Shown piece after piece: positions 44,537 through 51,831 of a stretch of 64,000 nt of DNA; positions within the stretch are counted from its first letter, which is position 1, and each line of letters opens with the position of its first letter. A program made the translations under genes and the position numbers. The notes under the pieces are model-generated. The model was given only the letters and a program-made list of their open reading frames with translations. It ran no database searches and had not been told where the DNA came from. This DNA comes from Hypericibacter terrae (lineage in GTDB: Bacteria > Pseudomonadota > Alphaproteobacteria > Dongiales > Dongiaceae), in NCBI RefSeq assembly GCF_008728855.1, contig NZ_CP042906.1, forward strand, positions 1,488,001-1,552,000, read 5' to 3'.

Positions 44537-45274
44537 GTGGATTATCGGATCAAAGGGCGTCGCGCCCTGGTGATGGGCGCCTCGCGCGGGCTGGGCCGTG
44601 CGGTGGCGGAAGCGCTGCTGGCCGAGGGAGTCGCGACGGCGATCTGTGCGCGCGACCCGGTGCGGCTCGAACGGACCGCGCGGGAGATCGGCGCCGTCGG
44701 CATTCCTTGCGATCTCTCCCAGGCCGGTGCCGGGGCCAAGCTGGTCGAGGAGGCAGCCCGGCGCCTGGGTGGGACCATCGACATCCTGCTGGTCAACACC
44801 GGCGGGCCGTCGCCCGCGACCTTCGACAAGATCGACGATGCGCAATGGCGCGCCGGTTTCGAGCAGCTTTGGCTCAGCGCGGTGTCGCCGATCCGGGCGG
44901 CCCTGCCGGGCATGCGGGCGCAGGGCTGGGGCCGGATCCTGCTCGTCACCTCGATCGCGGCGCGCGAGCCCCTCCCGAACCTGATGATGTCGAACGCGTT
45001 GCGCGCGGGCCTGCATGGGATGGCCAATGCGCTGAGCCGCGAGATCGGCCCCGACGGCATCACCGTCAACGCGCTGATGCCGGGCTATACGCTGACGGAG
45101 CGGTTGAAGGAGGCGGGTTTCAAGGCGGAGGAGGTGGCGAAGACCGTACCGCTCGGCCGCATCGGCAAGCCCGAGGAGTTCGCGGCACTCGCCTGCTTCC
45201 TTGCCTCCGAGCCCGCCGGCTACATCACCGGCCAGGCCATCGCCTGCGACGGCGGGATGCTGCGGTCGATCTGA
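44537..45274 (+). CDS. short-chain dehydrogenase/reductase
   Basis: The 245-aa enzyme starts at a GTG (MDYRIKGRRALVMGASRG) with the nucleotide motif GASRGLGRAVAEAL, NTGGPS in place of the usual NNAG, and the end GRIGKPEEFAALACFLASEP typical of FabG-like SDRs. The canonical YxxxK is not seen: the catalytic Ser is in TSIAAREPLPN and the Tyr position reads NLMMSNALRAG. This substitution is known in a subset of SDRs and suggests altered catalysis. It is the last gene before the IS element. Confidence 0.86.
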   Translation: MDYRIKGRRALVMGASRGLGRAVAEALLAEGVATAICARDPVRLERTAREIGAVGIPCDLSQAGAGAKLVEEAARRLGGTIDILLVNTGGPSPATFDKIDDAQWRAGFEQLWLSAVSPIRAALPGMRAQGWGRILLVTSIAAREPLPNLMMSNALRAGLHGMANALSREIGPDGITVNALMPGYTLTERLKEAGFKAEEVAKTVPLGRIGKPEEFAALACFLASEPAGYITGQAIACDGGMLRSI

Positions 45275-45308
45275 CGGGCGCGATAAGCGCGAACAGCGAG
45301 CGCAATGC

Positions 45309-45423
45309 GCCCCTCCCGCTACCCCCTAAGTTCATATGATCGCTTCGCTCTACTTTTGAGCTGCGACCGAGTTCAAACGTCAGGTCGAGTCCGAAATAAT
45401 CCACGCCCCCTCCCCCTTGCGGG
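45309..45423. repeat. G-rich intergenic element, left portion, interrupted by the IS
   Basis: The segment has GCCCCTCCCGCTACCCCCT (45309-45327) as a left arm, about 75 bases of spacer, and the start of the right arm up to CTTGCGGG (45416-45423), where the IS begins. The right arm resumes after the IS at 48620 (CTTGCGGGAGGGGGCAGGGG). The uninterrupted element would match those at 39,002 and 42,034. Confidence 0.75.
45416..45423. repeat. target-site duplication, left copy
   Basis: CTTGCGGG directly precedes the left inverted repeat and is repeated exactly at 48620-48627. Eight-base duplications are the norm for the IS1595 family. Confidence 0.9.
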
Positions 45424-45446
45424 GGCAATTATATACTTGACAAAGG
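45424..45446 (+). repeat. left terminal inverted repeat of the IS1595 element
   Basis: GGCAATTATATACTTGACAA followed by AGG; 22 of 23 bases match the right end (the one difference is A/G at position 17). Confidence 0.92.
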
Positions 45447-45485
45447 AAGCCCTCGGGCCCAGATTGTTGGTCATAGGAGCTTCCC

Positions 45486-46433
45486 ATGACCGCCGATCTT
45501 CAGAACCCGATCTTCCAAGACGCCGACAAAGCCCGCGAATTCCTTGAAGCCACCCGCTGGCCGGATGGTCCCATTTGCCCGCATTGCGGCGCGCTTGAGA
45601 ATATCCGCAAGCTTGAGGGTAAGGCGCATCGTCCGGGGCTCTTTCAGTGCAATAGCTGTGAGGGGCAGTTCTCGGTAACGGTCGGGACCGTTTTTGAGCG
45701 TTCCCACATTCCCCTGCATAAGTGGTTGCTGGCGACCCATCTGCTTTGCGCTTCCAAGAAGGGCATGAGCGCCCATCAGCTGCATCGCATGCTCGGCATT
45801 ACCTACAAAACCGCTTGGTTCATGGCTCATCGTATCCGCGAGGCAATGCGCGAGGGCCATTTCTCCGGACCGCTGGGCGGCACTGGCAAAACCGTGGAAG
45901 CCGACGAAACCTACGTTGGGGGCAAAGAAAAGAACAAGCACCGCAACAAGCGGACCAAGGGCAACATCGGCGGCAAGGGCAAAGAGGTCGTGTTCTCGCT
46001 GGTCGAGCGCGGCGGATCTGTCCGCTCGCACCACGTTCCCGAGGTCAATGCCAAGACCCTGCGCCCGATCCTTGTGGCTCAGATCGACCGCAAATCGTTC
46101 CTGATGACTGACGAAGCCGGTCAGTACTACCATCCGGGCAAAGAGTTCGCGAAGCACGAGACGGTCAATCACGGTGCTGGCGAATATGTCCGCGGTGAGG
46201 CGCACTCCAACACGGTCGAGAACTATTTCTCGATCCTCAAGCGCGGGATCACTGGAACCTATCACCATGTCAGCCAGCAGCACTTGAAGCGCTATCTGGC
46301 GGAATTCGATTTCCGCTACAACGAACGCTCAGGCCTCGGTGTCAGCGATGATGAGCGCGCTGTGAAAGCCCTTAAGGGCATCGAGGGGAAGCGCCTGACT
46401 TATCGTCGACCTGACAAAACCGACAACGCTTAA
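45486..46433 (+). CDS. IS1595-family transposase
   Basis: The 315-aa protein has an N-terminal zinc-binding domain (CPHC at 32-35, CNSC at 55-58), a helical region (HKWLLATHLLCASKKGMSAH), and a DDE/DDN catalytic domain: EADETYVGGK, FLMTDEAGQYYH and GEAHSNTVENYFSILKRGIT with the H-x-x-N/E pattern of the IS1595 family. It is full length with no frameshift, so the element may still be active. It starts 40 bases inside the left terminal repeat. Confidence 0.95.
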   Translation: MTADLQNPIFQDADKAREFLEATRWPDGPICPHCGALENIRKLEGKAHRPGLFQCNSCEGQFSVTVGTVFERSHIPLHKWLLATHLLCASKKGMSAHQLHRMLGITYKTAWFMAHRIREAMREGHFSGPLGGTGKTVEADETYVGGKEKNKHRNKRTKGNIGGKGKEVVFSLVERGGSVRSHHVPEVNAKTLRPILVAQIDRKSFLMTDEAGQYYHPGKEFAKHETVNHGAGEYVRGEAHSNTVENYFSILKRGITGTYHHVSQQHLKRYLAEFDFRYNERSGLGVSDDERAVKALKGIEGKRLTYRRPDKTDNA

Positions 46434-46551
46434 GCAAAGAGTGCGGCGCTTTCTGCGCTGGCGCAAAGCCTTAGGTGGGCGGCTTTAGCGATGATTCGAC
46501 CCCAACGCTGGGTTGCGGTAGCCTGCATCCCTCACAACCAAGGAGGGGGAT

Positions 46552-47124
46552 ATGGCTGCTGTCGCCGTCATTTTTCATGGTCCGATTTCTCACCCGGCCA
46601 CCATTCGTTTCAGAAACGCACTCTGCCAAATGGTGAATGAGGCGAAACCCGATGGGGCAAGAAAGTATGACAAACTTTATCTGCTGATGAACAGCGCGGG
46701 AGGTTCCCTCGACGACGGGATTTCTCTCTATAGCCTGATACGAATGCTGCCGATGGCAGTCACCACGGTGAATATGGGATTCATCGCCTCTATCGCCGTA
46801 ATCCCATTCTTGGCCGGGTCTAATCGCATTAGCACCCCCAACGGGTGTTTTCACTTTCACCAATTTGACTGGACATTTGATACTTCGCGCGCAACGCGGT
46901 CGCAGCTATCAGACTACACGCAAATACTAGACTCCGCCCGAGGGCAGGCCTTTGAAATTCTGAAGAGCCAAACGCTTCTTACGGAGACGGACTTCGAGCA
47001 ACTCAAGCTCATGAATGAGCCCGTCGTTAAGGGCGCAGCTTTTGCCAAAGAGAAAGGGATCATCCAAGAAATCGAGTTCCCCGCACTTCCCGCCAACACT
47101 CCCATTTTCAACGTGGACTACTAA
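46552..47124 (+). CDS. ClpP/SppA-class serine protease, IS cargo
   Basis: The 190-aa protein has the crotonase-like ClpP fold: YDKLYLLMNSAGGSLDDGIS forms the oxyanion-hole Gly-Gly loop, NMGFIASIAVIPFLAGSNR holds the probable nucleophile Ser80, and PNGCFHFHQFDW the catalytic His103. The start has a strong AAGGAGG site 6 bases away. It lacks a signal peptide and membrane segments, so it is cytoplasmic. ClpP subunits need a ring of seven and an ATPase; no AAA+ partner lies in the element. Its role in the mobile element is unknown. Confidence 0.86.
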   Translation: MAAVAVIFHGPISHPATIRFRNALCQMVNEAKPDGARKYDKLYLLMNSAGGSLDDGISLYSLIRMLPMAVTTVNMGFIASIAVIPFLAGSNRISTPNGCFHFHQFDWTFDTSRATRSQLSDYTQILDSARGQAFEILKSQTLLTETDFEQLKLMNEPVVKGAAFAKEKGIIQEIEFPALPANTPIFNVDY

Positions 47125-47157
47125 TCTCATCCGTTGGCTCAGGCTGGGAATTGGGAA

Positions 47158-47298
47158 TCACTTTGGTTTCTCTTTCTTGCCTTTGTTTGCGCGTACCTTT
47201 GATGCGGGCACATGCGGCTTGGGCGGAGACGCCAGCATATTGCGGACCGTCTCCATAAAGCGTTCGTCCTTCTCGGGCGGACGCTTTTTCTCTTGCAT
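47158..47298 (-). CDS. 46-aa basic protein, IS cargo (third gene of coupled operon)
   Basis: The short frame MQEKKRPPEKDERFMETVRN...SKVRANKGKKEKPK has a Lys/Arg/Pro-rich sequence ending in a strongly basic tail. Its ATG shares one base with the stop of the DUF1828 gene (TGATG on the minus strand), the standard arrangement for translational coupling. That and the similar spacing of the other two genes argue that it is real. Basic character suggests nucleic-acid binding or partner binding; I recognise no domain. Confidence 0.72.
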   Translation of the reverse strand: MQEKKRPPEKDERFMETVRNMLASPPKPHVPASKVRANKGKKEKPK

Positions 47299-48050
47299 CA
47301 ATGAATGCTCGACATTCTGGACATCTCGCTGCGCAAGCCAGAAAGCGGCACAGTGACCGCCGCCATTTGTAATAGCGCCAGATCCGATGAATCCCAAGCA
47401 TCTTCATCGTCATAAACGAGACGATGCTGGATCGAGTCACCCATCGCCCTAGCGACGTCAATGTGGGAAACCACCTTGGCGTTCATTGAATTGGCTTCCG
47501 GCGACACCGCGTCCACCACCAGCTGTTTGTCGTCTCCGATCGGAGCGACAAAATCGAACGTGTAGGGGCGATTGCTGGCGCCAACGAGCCTCTTCTCGCG
47601 CAGAATTCTGTCTCTGCCAATGAAGATGCTCAGGGTATTGAAAATCTCTTGCTCCAGGTCGCGCCGTCGCTTCGGTCGGAACACCTTCAAGCCATGTTCC
47701 GCGATAGATACTGAGGCGCGACTGAGCAACGGAATGGCGGACGGCAACGCGGCCACCGGGATCGGTTGAGTCAGCAGAATGCCATTCGTCATCTTGAGGC
47801 CGCGAGTCACAAGAGAGGGAGGAAACGCGCGTTTCAGATTTTCGATAACTAGGCCGTGTGATGACAGGCAATCCACCGCGCCACCGCCATCCGTGACAAT
47901 AACCGACTCACTCATCGCCGACTGAATGTACGCGGTAACGAAGCTGCCAGACGGATAGACATGCTGAGTCGCAACAGCATAACCGTCCTCTGTCTTCGCA
48001 AAGTCTCCGAAGACTGACAATGCAGATCGAATCTCTGTCAGCGCGCTCAT
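47298..48050 (-). CDS. DUF1828-domain protein, IS cargo
   Basis: The 250-aa protein has an N-terminal DUF1828-like region (residues about 10-100, including ESVIVTDGGGAVDCLSSHGL, IENLKRAFPP) and a C-terminal half with YTFDFVAPIGDDKQLVVDAV and KVVSHIDVARAMGDSIQHRL, reminiscent of DUF1829. These domains have no established biochemical activity. Its start overlaps the stop of the upstream gene (ATGA), and its own stop overlaps the next start. It is the middle gene of the coupled operon. Confidence 0.82.
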   Translation of the reverse strand: MSALTEIRSALSVFGDFAKTEDGYAVATQHVYPSGSFVTAYIQSAMSESVIVTDGGGAVDCLSSHGLVIENLKRAFPPSLVTRGLKMTNGILLTQPIPVAALPSAIPLLSRASVSIAEHGLKVFRPKRRRDLEQEIFNTLSIFIGRDRILREKRLVGASNRPYTFDFVAPIGDDKQLVVDAVSPEANSMNAKVVSHIDVARAMGDSIQHRLVYDDEDAWDSSDLALLQMAAVTVPLSGLRSEMSRMSSIH

Positions 48051-48571
48051 ATCAGGCCTTCCCTTGGCGGATATTCGATCATTTGTGTTTTCGCCAACTC
48101 GATTCTGGTCTCAGCGCAGAACCAACGCAATGCCTGCTTCCATGTCTTAACGGTGGCCGGCAGGGCCCGAGCGCATAGCAATTCGGGAACCTGGGTCAGG
48201 GAAGCCATGCTGCTATTGTCCGCCCAAGCATGAAAATGCGGCCCATTTACTACGAAATCGCCAAGGGCCGGCGCCGCCCACATGGGGTTAGCGTGGCGCT
48301 TCCAAGAAGGCTCAAAATCGAGCCGCCATACGCAGTCTGGGATGTTGAGAGTTATTGTGAACTGGGGCTCGGGCGAATTCGGAATGGCCGTCGCCTGCAT
48401 AGAGGCGCCGACGAGGCTATCCTCGACCAAAATGGGCCAAAGCGCCCGGAACTCGGCGGGACGGTTACCCTGCTGCCACGCGGCTTCCGCCGCGACTCGC
48501 TTGGGCGCGGCAAGGAAAGCGTCGACCAGGTCGGCAACAAGGCCGGTCTTCGGGCCACCAGACCAATCCAT
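48047..48571 (-). CDS. unknown 174-aa protein, first gene of the IS cargo operon
   Basis: The product (MDWSGGPKTGLVADLVDAFL...) is soluble, with EPQFTITLNIPDCVWRLDFE and GDFVVNGPHFHAWADNSSMA in the middle and a helical C-terminus (VKTWKQALRWFCAETRIELA). I recognise no family. It starts 26 bases inside the right inverted repeat, so its promoter must overlap the IS end or lie outside it. Its stop overlaps the DUF1828 start (ATGA). Confidence 0.78.
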   Translation of the reverse strand: MDWSGGPKTGLVADLVDAFLAAPKRVAAEAAWQQGNRPAEFRALWPILVEDSLVGASMQATAIPNSPEPQFTITLNIPDCVWRLDFEPSWKRHANPMWAAPALGDFVVNGPHFHAWADNSSMASLTQVPELLCARALPATVKTWKQALRWFCAETRIELAKTQMIEYPPREGLI

Positions 48572-48596
48572 GCCTCAATTGTGGACCGATTCGTTG

Positions 48597-48619
48597 CCTT
48601 TGCCAAGTATATAATTGCC
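48597..48619 (-). repeat. right terminal inverted repeat of the IS1595 element
   Basis: Read on the minus strand it is GGCAATTATATACTTGGCAA followed by AGG, matching the left end at 22 of 23 positions. Confidence 0.92.
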
Positions 48620-48627
48620 CTTGCGGG
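48620..48627. repeat. target-site duplication, right copy
   Basis: CTTGCGGG, identical to 45416-45423; it continues as GGGAGGGGGC..., the rest of the interrupted G-rich arm. Confidence 0.9.
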
Positions 48628-48670
48628 AGGGGGCAGGGGGAGGGGCTTCCGATGACGCGCGAGTTGCGTC

Positions 48671-49144
48671 CTAACTCCCCTGCGACGGCCCCGTCGCGCC
48701 CAAGGGCTCGACCGGCACGTCGATGGTGATGCTGCCGGCTTTCTCGAAGGTGAGCGTCACGGGGAAGGTCTGGGCCGCCTCGAGCGGCTTCTTGAGGCCG
48801 AGCAGCATGATATGGAGGCCGTTGGGCGCCAACGTCACGGTGCGGCCCGGCGGAAGCTCGACGCTGCCGACCAGCCACATCTGCGAGACGTCGCCCTCCA
48901 CCTTCATGTCATGGACCTGAGCCTGGTCCGAGACGGGTGAAGCGACGTCGATCAACTTGTCCGGTGCGGTGCTGGTGTTCTTGATGGTGAGATAGACGAC
49001 ACCATTGGGTGCCGCGCTCACCGTGGCGCGCGACCAGGGGTCGTCGATCTGCAGCGGCCCCAGCTTGTAGTGATGGGTCTGGCCGGCGCTCGCGACGGCA
49101 ATGAAGAGGGCGAGAAACCCGCCGAGCATGTCTCTGAGAATCAT
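48671..49144 (-). CDS. copper chaperone PCu(A)C family protein
   Basis: The 157-aa protein has a signal peptide (LGGFLALFIAVASAGQ) and the PCuAC copper site: VHDMKVEGDVSQMWLVG and PNGLHIMLLGL with His/Met ligands spaced as in the family. It binds Cu(I) in the periplasm and helps assemble the CuA/CuB centres of cytochrome oxidase. It is downstream of the Sco gene on the same strand (54 bases). Confidence 0.9.
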   Translation of the reverse strand: MILRDMLGGFLALFIAVASAGQTHHYKLGPLQIDDPWSRATVSAAPNGVVYLTIKNTSTAPDKLIDVASPVSDQAQVHDMKVEGDVSQMWLVGSVELPPGRTVTLAPNGLHIMLLGLKKPLEAAQTFPVTLTFEKAGSITIDVPVEPLGATGPSQGS

Positions 49145-49198
49145 GGGTTCGATCCCGTTCCTGAAGGGTCGAGGCGCCAGCGGCGGTCGCGCCTGGGG

Positions 49199-49795
49199 TC
49201 AGCCCTGCTGCAGCAGCGGCTTCAATTTTTCGGCCATCTCGGCCGGGCTGTCGTCGTAACGCAGCAGCGTTTCGTAGCGTCCGTCGGGCCGCATCACATA
49301 GATCAGCGTGCTGTGGTCCATCGTGTAGTCGTTGCCTTGCGGCACCTTCTGATAGAAGGCGTGATAGGCTTTGGCGACGGCGTCGATCTCGGCAGGCGTG
49401 CCGGTGAGGCCGGTGATCCGCTTGTCGAAGGCGCTCACGTAGCTCTTCATCACGTCGGGCGTATCGCGCTCGGGGTCGACCGTGATGAAGAGCGGATGCA
49501 GCTTGTCGGCGAGAGGGCCCAACGCCTTCAGCGTCAGCGAGATGCGGTTCAAGGTCGTCGGGCAGACCTCGGGGCAATAAGTGAATCCGAAAAACACCAG
49601 TTTCCACTGGCCGGCATAGTCGGCATCCGTGACCTTCTTCCCATCCTGATCGGTCAGGCTGAAGGGGCCACCGATATCGGCCGCCGTCGTCTGGCCGGTC
49701 TCGTGGGCCCGCCATTCGAGCAGCAGCACGGCAACGCTCGTCACGAAGACCGCGGCGGCGATCACCAGTCCGGCAAGGAGGAGGCCACGCTTCAA
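49199..49795 (-). CDS. SCO1/SenC family copper protein
   Basis: The 198-aa protein has an N-terminal anchor (LLLAGLVIAAAVFVTSVAVL) and a thioredoxin-like domain with CPEVCP (FFGFTYCPEVCPTTL) and VDPERDTPDVMKSY and the His ligand in TMDHSTLIYVM. It delivers copper to cytochrome oxidase. The start is a TTG at 49795 with AAGGGGAA upstream. With PCuAC it forms a copper-insertion pair. Confidence 0.91.
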   Translation of the reverse strand: MKRGLLLAGLVIAAAVFVTSVAVLLLEWRAHETGQTTAADIGGPFSLTDQDGKKVTDADYAGQWKLVFFGFTYCPEVCPTTLNRISLTLKALGPLADKLHPLFITVDPERDTPDVMKSYVSAFDKRITGLTGTPAEIDAVAKAYHAFYQKVPQGNDYTMDHSTLIYVMRPDGRYETLLRYDDSPAEMAEKLKPLLQQG

Positions 49796-49986
49796 GGCGA
49801 CAGATTCCCCTTCAAGGACGGCGCCGTAAAGCCCGGCGGCACGGATACGCGGAGCATATATCGGGCCGCGCGCTGGGGAAGGCGAGGGGGCTGCGGCAAG
49901 ATCGCGCGGGAATCCAAGGGGATGAGCCTGTTTCCTGCATGAAAACCTGCGGTTTCCCGGCCGCGGGCCCTAGCGCCGCCGTCAGC

Positions 49987-50014
49987 TTGACAGATAGGTT
50001 GATATCAACATAAT
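49987..50014 (+). promoter_or_regulatory. MarR promoter with perfect palindromic operator
   Basis: TTGACA (49987-49992), 16-base spacer, CATAAT (50009-50014). Between the boxes lies GTTGATATCAAC (49998-50009), a perfect 12-base palindrome, ideal for autorepression by the MarR protein. The predicted transcription start is at or next to the ATG at 50021. Confidence 0.75.
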
Positions 50015-50020
50015 GGGGTC

Positions 50021-50467
50021 ATGTCGAAACGCGACGATGTCCCTTACGAAATCACGCATCTCGTCCGCGATACCTGCCTCTGCCTGCATGTACAGCGGGC
50101 GGCGCGGGCGGTGGCGCGGCGGTTCGACGAAGCCTTGCGGCCGCTGGCCCTGACCAACGGCCAGTTCTCGCTGCTGATGTCGCTCAATCGCCCCGAGCCG
50201 CCCAGCATCGGCAGCGTGGCGCATCTGCTGGCGATGGACCGCACCACGCTGACGGCCAATCTCAAGCCGCTGGAGCGGCGGGGGCTGGTGACGGTCACCG
50301 TCGACGAGGCCGACAGGCGCAGCCGTCGCATGGCCCTGACCTCGGCCGGCCGATCGCTCCTGGCCGCGGCCGTTCCGATCTGGAAGCGGACCCACGCCGC
50401 GATCGACCGCCTGCTCGGCGCTTCGAGCCCCGATCGGCTGCGCAGCGATCTGATGGCGCTTTCCTGA
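50021..50467 (+). CDS. MarR-family transcriptional regulator
   Basis: The 148-aa winged-helix protein has TNGQFSLLMSLNRPEPPSIG, AHLLAMDRTTLTANLKPLER and RGLVTVTVDEADRRSRRMAL, the MarR DNA-binding domain with its wing. It should repress itself and the DUF1428 gene 27 bases downstream. There is no Shine-Dalgarno at a normal distance, so the message may be leaderless. Confidence 0.9.
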   Translation: MSKRDDVPYEITHLVRDTCLCLHVQRAARAVARRFDEALRPLALTNGQFSLLMSLNRPEPPSIGSVAHLLAMDRTTLTANLKPLERRGLVTVTVDEADRRSRRMALTSAGRSLLAAAVPIWKRTHAAIDRLLGASSPDRLRSDLMALS

Positions 50468-50494
50468 TTCCAATCAAATTTTCTGGGGACCCCG

Positions 50495-50848
50495 ATGGCC
50501 TATGTCGATGGATTTCTGCTGCCGATCCCGAAGAAGAACCTGGCGGTCTATCGCCGCATGGCGAAGCGGGCCGGCAAGGTCTGGCGCGAGCATGGCGCGC
50601 TCGAATATCGGGAATGCGTGGGCGACGATCTCCCGGTGAAGATGGCGTTGCCGTTCACGCGCGTGACCAAGGCCAGGCGCGGCGAGACCGTCGTCTTCTC
50701 CTGGGTCGTCTATAAATCGCGCGCCCATCGCGATCGCGTGGTGGCGAAGGTGATGAAGGATCCGCGGCTTATGGCGATGCCGGAGGGCATGCCGTTCGAC
50801 CCGAAGCGGATGTCGTATGGCGGATTCAGGGTGATCGTCGAGGCCTAG
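50495..50848 (+). CDS. DUF1428 family protein
   Basis: The 117-aa product MAYVDGFLLPIPKKNLAVYR... with WREHGALEYRECVGDD and MSYGGFRVIVEA is a clear DUF1428 (YbaA-like) protein with a ferredoxin-like alpha/beta dimeric fold. Function is unknown. It is in the MarR unit. Confidence 0.9.
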   Translation: MAYVDGFLLPIPKKNLAVYRRMAKRAGKVWREHGALEYRECVGDDLPVKMALPFTRVTKARRGETVVFSWVVYKSRAHRDRVVAKVMKDPRLMAMPEGMPFDPKRMSYGGFRVIVEA

Positions 50849-50924
50849 GCTTCCATACCTGTGTGATTTCGGTGATGACCCGCGCCTTCGGCCGGCCTGT
50901 CGCCTATTTCTCAACAGCGACGTC

Positions 50925-50972
50925 TTGACGGCTGGCGGCAAACAGTATTTAACAATTAGGTTAATTAACAAT
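50925..50972 (+). promoter_or_regulatory. ArsR promoter/operator region
   Basis: TTGACG (50925-50930) with a 17-base spacer to TTTAAC. The AT-rich tract holds the palindrome GTTAATTAAC (50960-50969) and two direct copies of TTAACAAT (50949-50956 and 50965-50972), spaced 16 bases. It is a plausible ArsR binding site upstream of the ArsR start at 50987. Confidence 0.5.
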
Positions 50973-50986
50973 GTGGTGTAATAACG

Positions 50987-51364
50987 ATGACCGCCGACCC
51001 GCTGAGCGCCACCTTTGCGGCCCTGGCCGATCCGACGCGCCGCGCGATCCTGGCGCGGCTGGCGTTGGGCGAGAGCTCGGTGTCCGAGCTGGCCGAGCCC
51101 TTCGAGATCAGCCTTCCCGCGGTTTCCAGGCATCTCAAGGTGTTGGAGCGCGCCGGTCTGATCGCGCGCAGCCGCGAGGCGCAATGGCGGCCCTGCCGGA
51201 TCGAAGCCGCCCCACTGCGGGAGGTGGCCGACTGGGTCGATCGCTACCGGCGCTTCTGGGAAGCGCGTCTCGACCGGCTCGATGCCTACTTGCGCGAACT
51301 CGACAGCAAAGAGAAGAAACATGCCCGTAAAGGCAGGAAACGCCGCCGCCGCGAAGCCCACTGA
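50987..51364 (+). CDS. ArsR-family winged-helix regulator
   Basis: The 125-aa protein has DPLSATFAALADPTRRAILA, LAEPFEISLPAVSRHLKVLE and the basic tail KEKKHARKGRKRRRREAH. It lacks the Cys metal-binding motif of metal sensors, fitting the SRPBCC-linked ArsR type. It overlaps the SRPBCC gene by 44 bases, indicating coupling. Confidence 0.9.
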   Translation: MTADPLSATFAALADPTRRAILARLALGESSVSELAEPFEISLPAVSRHLKVLERAGLIARSREAQWRPCRIEAAPLREVADWVDRYRRFWEARLDRLDAYLRELDSKEKKHARKGRKRRRREAH

Positions 51365-51812
51365 GCGGACGATCACGCTCACCAGGGTATTCGCGGCCCC
51401 GCGCGAGCAGGTCTTCGCGGCCTGGACCGATGCCCGGCGCATCGCGCAATGGTGGGCGCCCGACGGATTTACGATCCCCGCCTGCGACGCCGATCCGCGG
51501 CCCGATGGCGCGTTCAATCTCTGCATGCGCTGGGCGGATAAGGGCGACTACTGGATGCGCGGCCGCTATCGCGAAGTCGTCATGCCGGAACGGCTGGTCA
51601 TCGTCGCGACCGCCTATGACGCGCAGCAGATGCCGCGGCTGGAAGCTGTCATCGACGTCACCTTGTCGGAGGCGGCGGGCGAAACGGCGTTCGTCTTGAG
51701 GACGACGGCACGAGGGGCGGGCGATGTCGCCGGCGCGATGCTCAACGGCATGAAAGAGGGCTGGAATCAGAGCATCGACCATCTCGAACGTCATCTGGCC
51801 GACCGGCCTTGA
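51321..51812 (+). CDS. SRPBCC/AHSA1 domain protein
   Basis: The 163-aa protein has the START-like pattern ITLTRVFAAPREQVFAAWTD, ARRIAQWWAPDGFTIPACDA and GMKEGWNQSIDHLERHLAD. These small hydrophobic-pocket proteins bind lipids or aromatic molecules. The start at 51321 (MPVKAG) lies inside the ArsR gene, an arrangement seen in many ArsR-SRPBCC pairs. Confidence 0.9.
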   Translation: MPVKAGNAAAAKPTERTITLTRVFAAPREQVFAAWTDARRIAQWWAPDGFTIPACDADPRPDGAFNLCMRWADKGDYWMRGRYREVVMPERLVIVATAYDAQQMPRLEAVIDVTLSEAAGETAFVLRTTARGAGDVAGAMLNGMKEGWNQSIDHLERHLADRP

Positions 51813-51831
51813 CCCACCAGGGAGATTCGAC

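Larger units (their letters stand above)
45424..48619 (+). mobile_element. IS1595-family insertion element with cargo genes (3196 bp)
   Basis: The element has 23-bp terminal inverted repeats (22/23 match) and a perfect 8-bp target duplication, so it is intact and inserted in a single event. It encodes a full-length DDE-type transposase, a ClpP-class serine protease on the plus strand, and a three-gene operon on the minus strand starting 26 bases inside the right end. The cargo has visibly lower GC than the chromosome. Some IS1595-superfamily elements are known to carry passenger genes; this cargo set is one I do not recognise as described. Confidence 0.92.
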
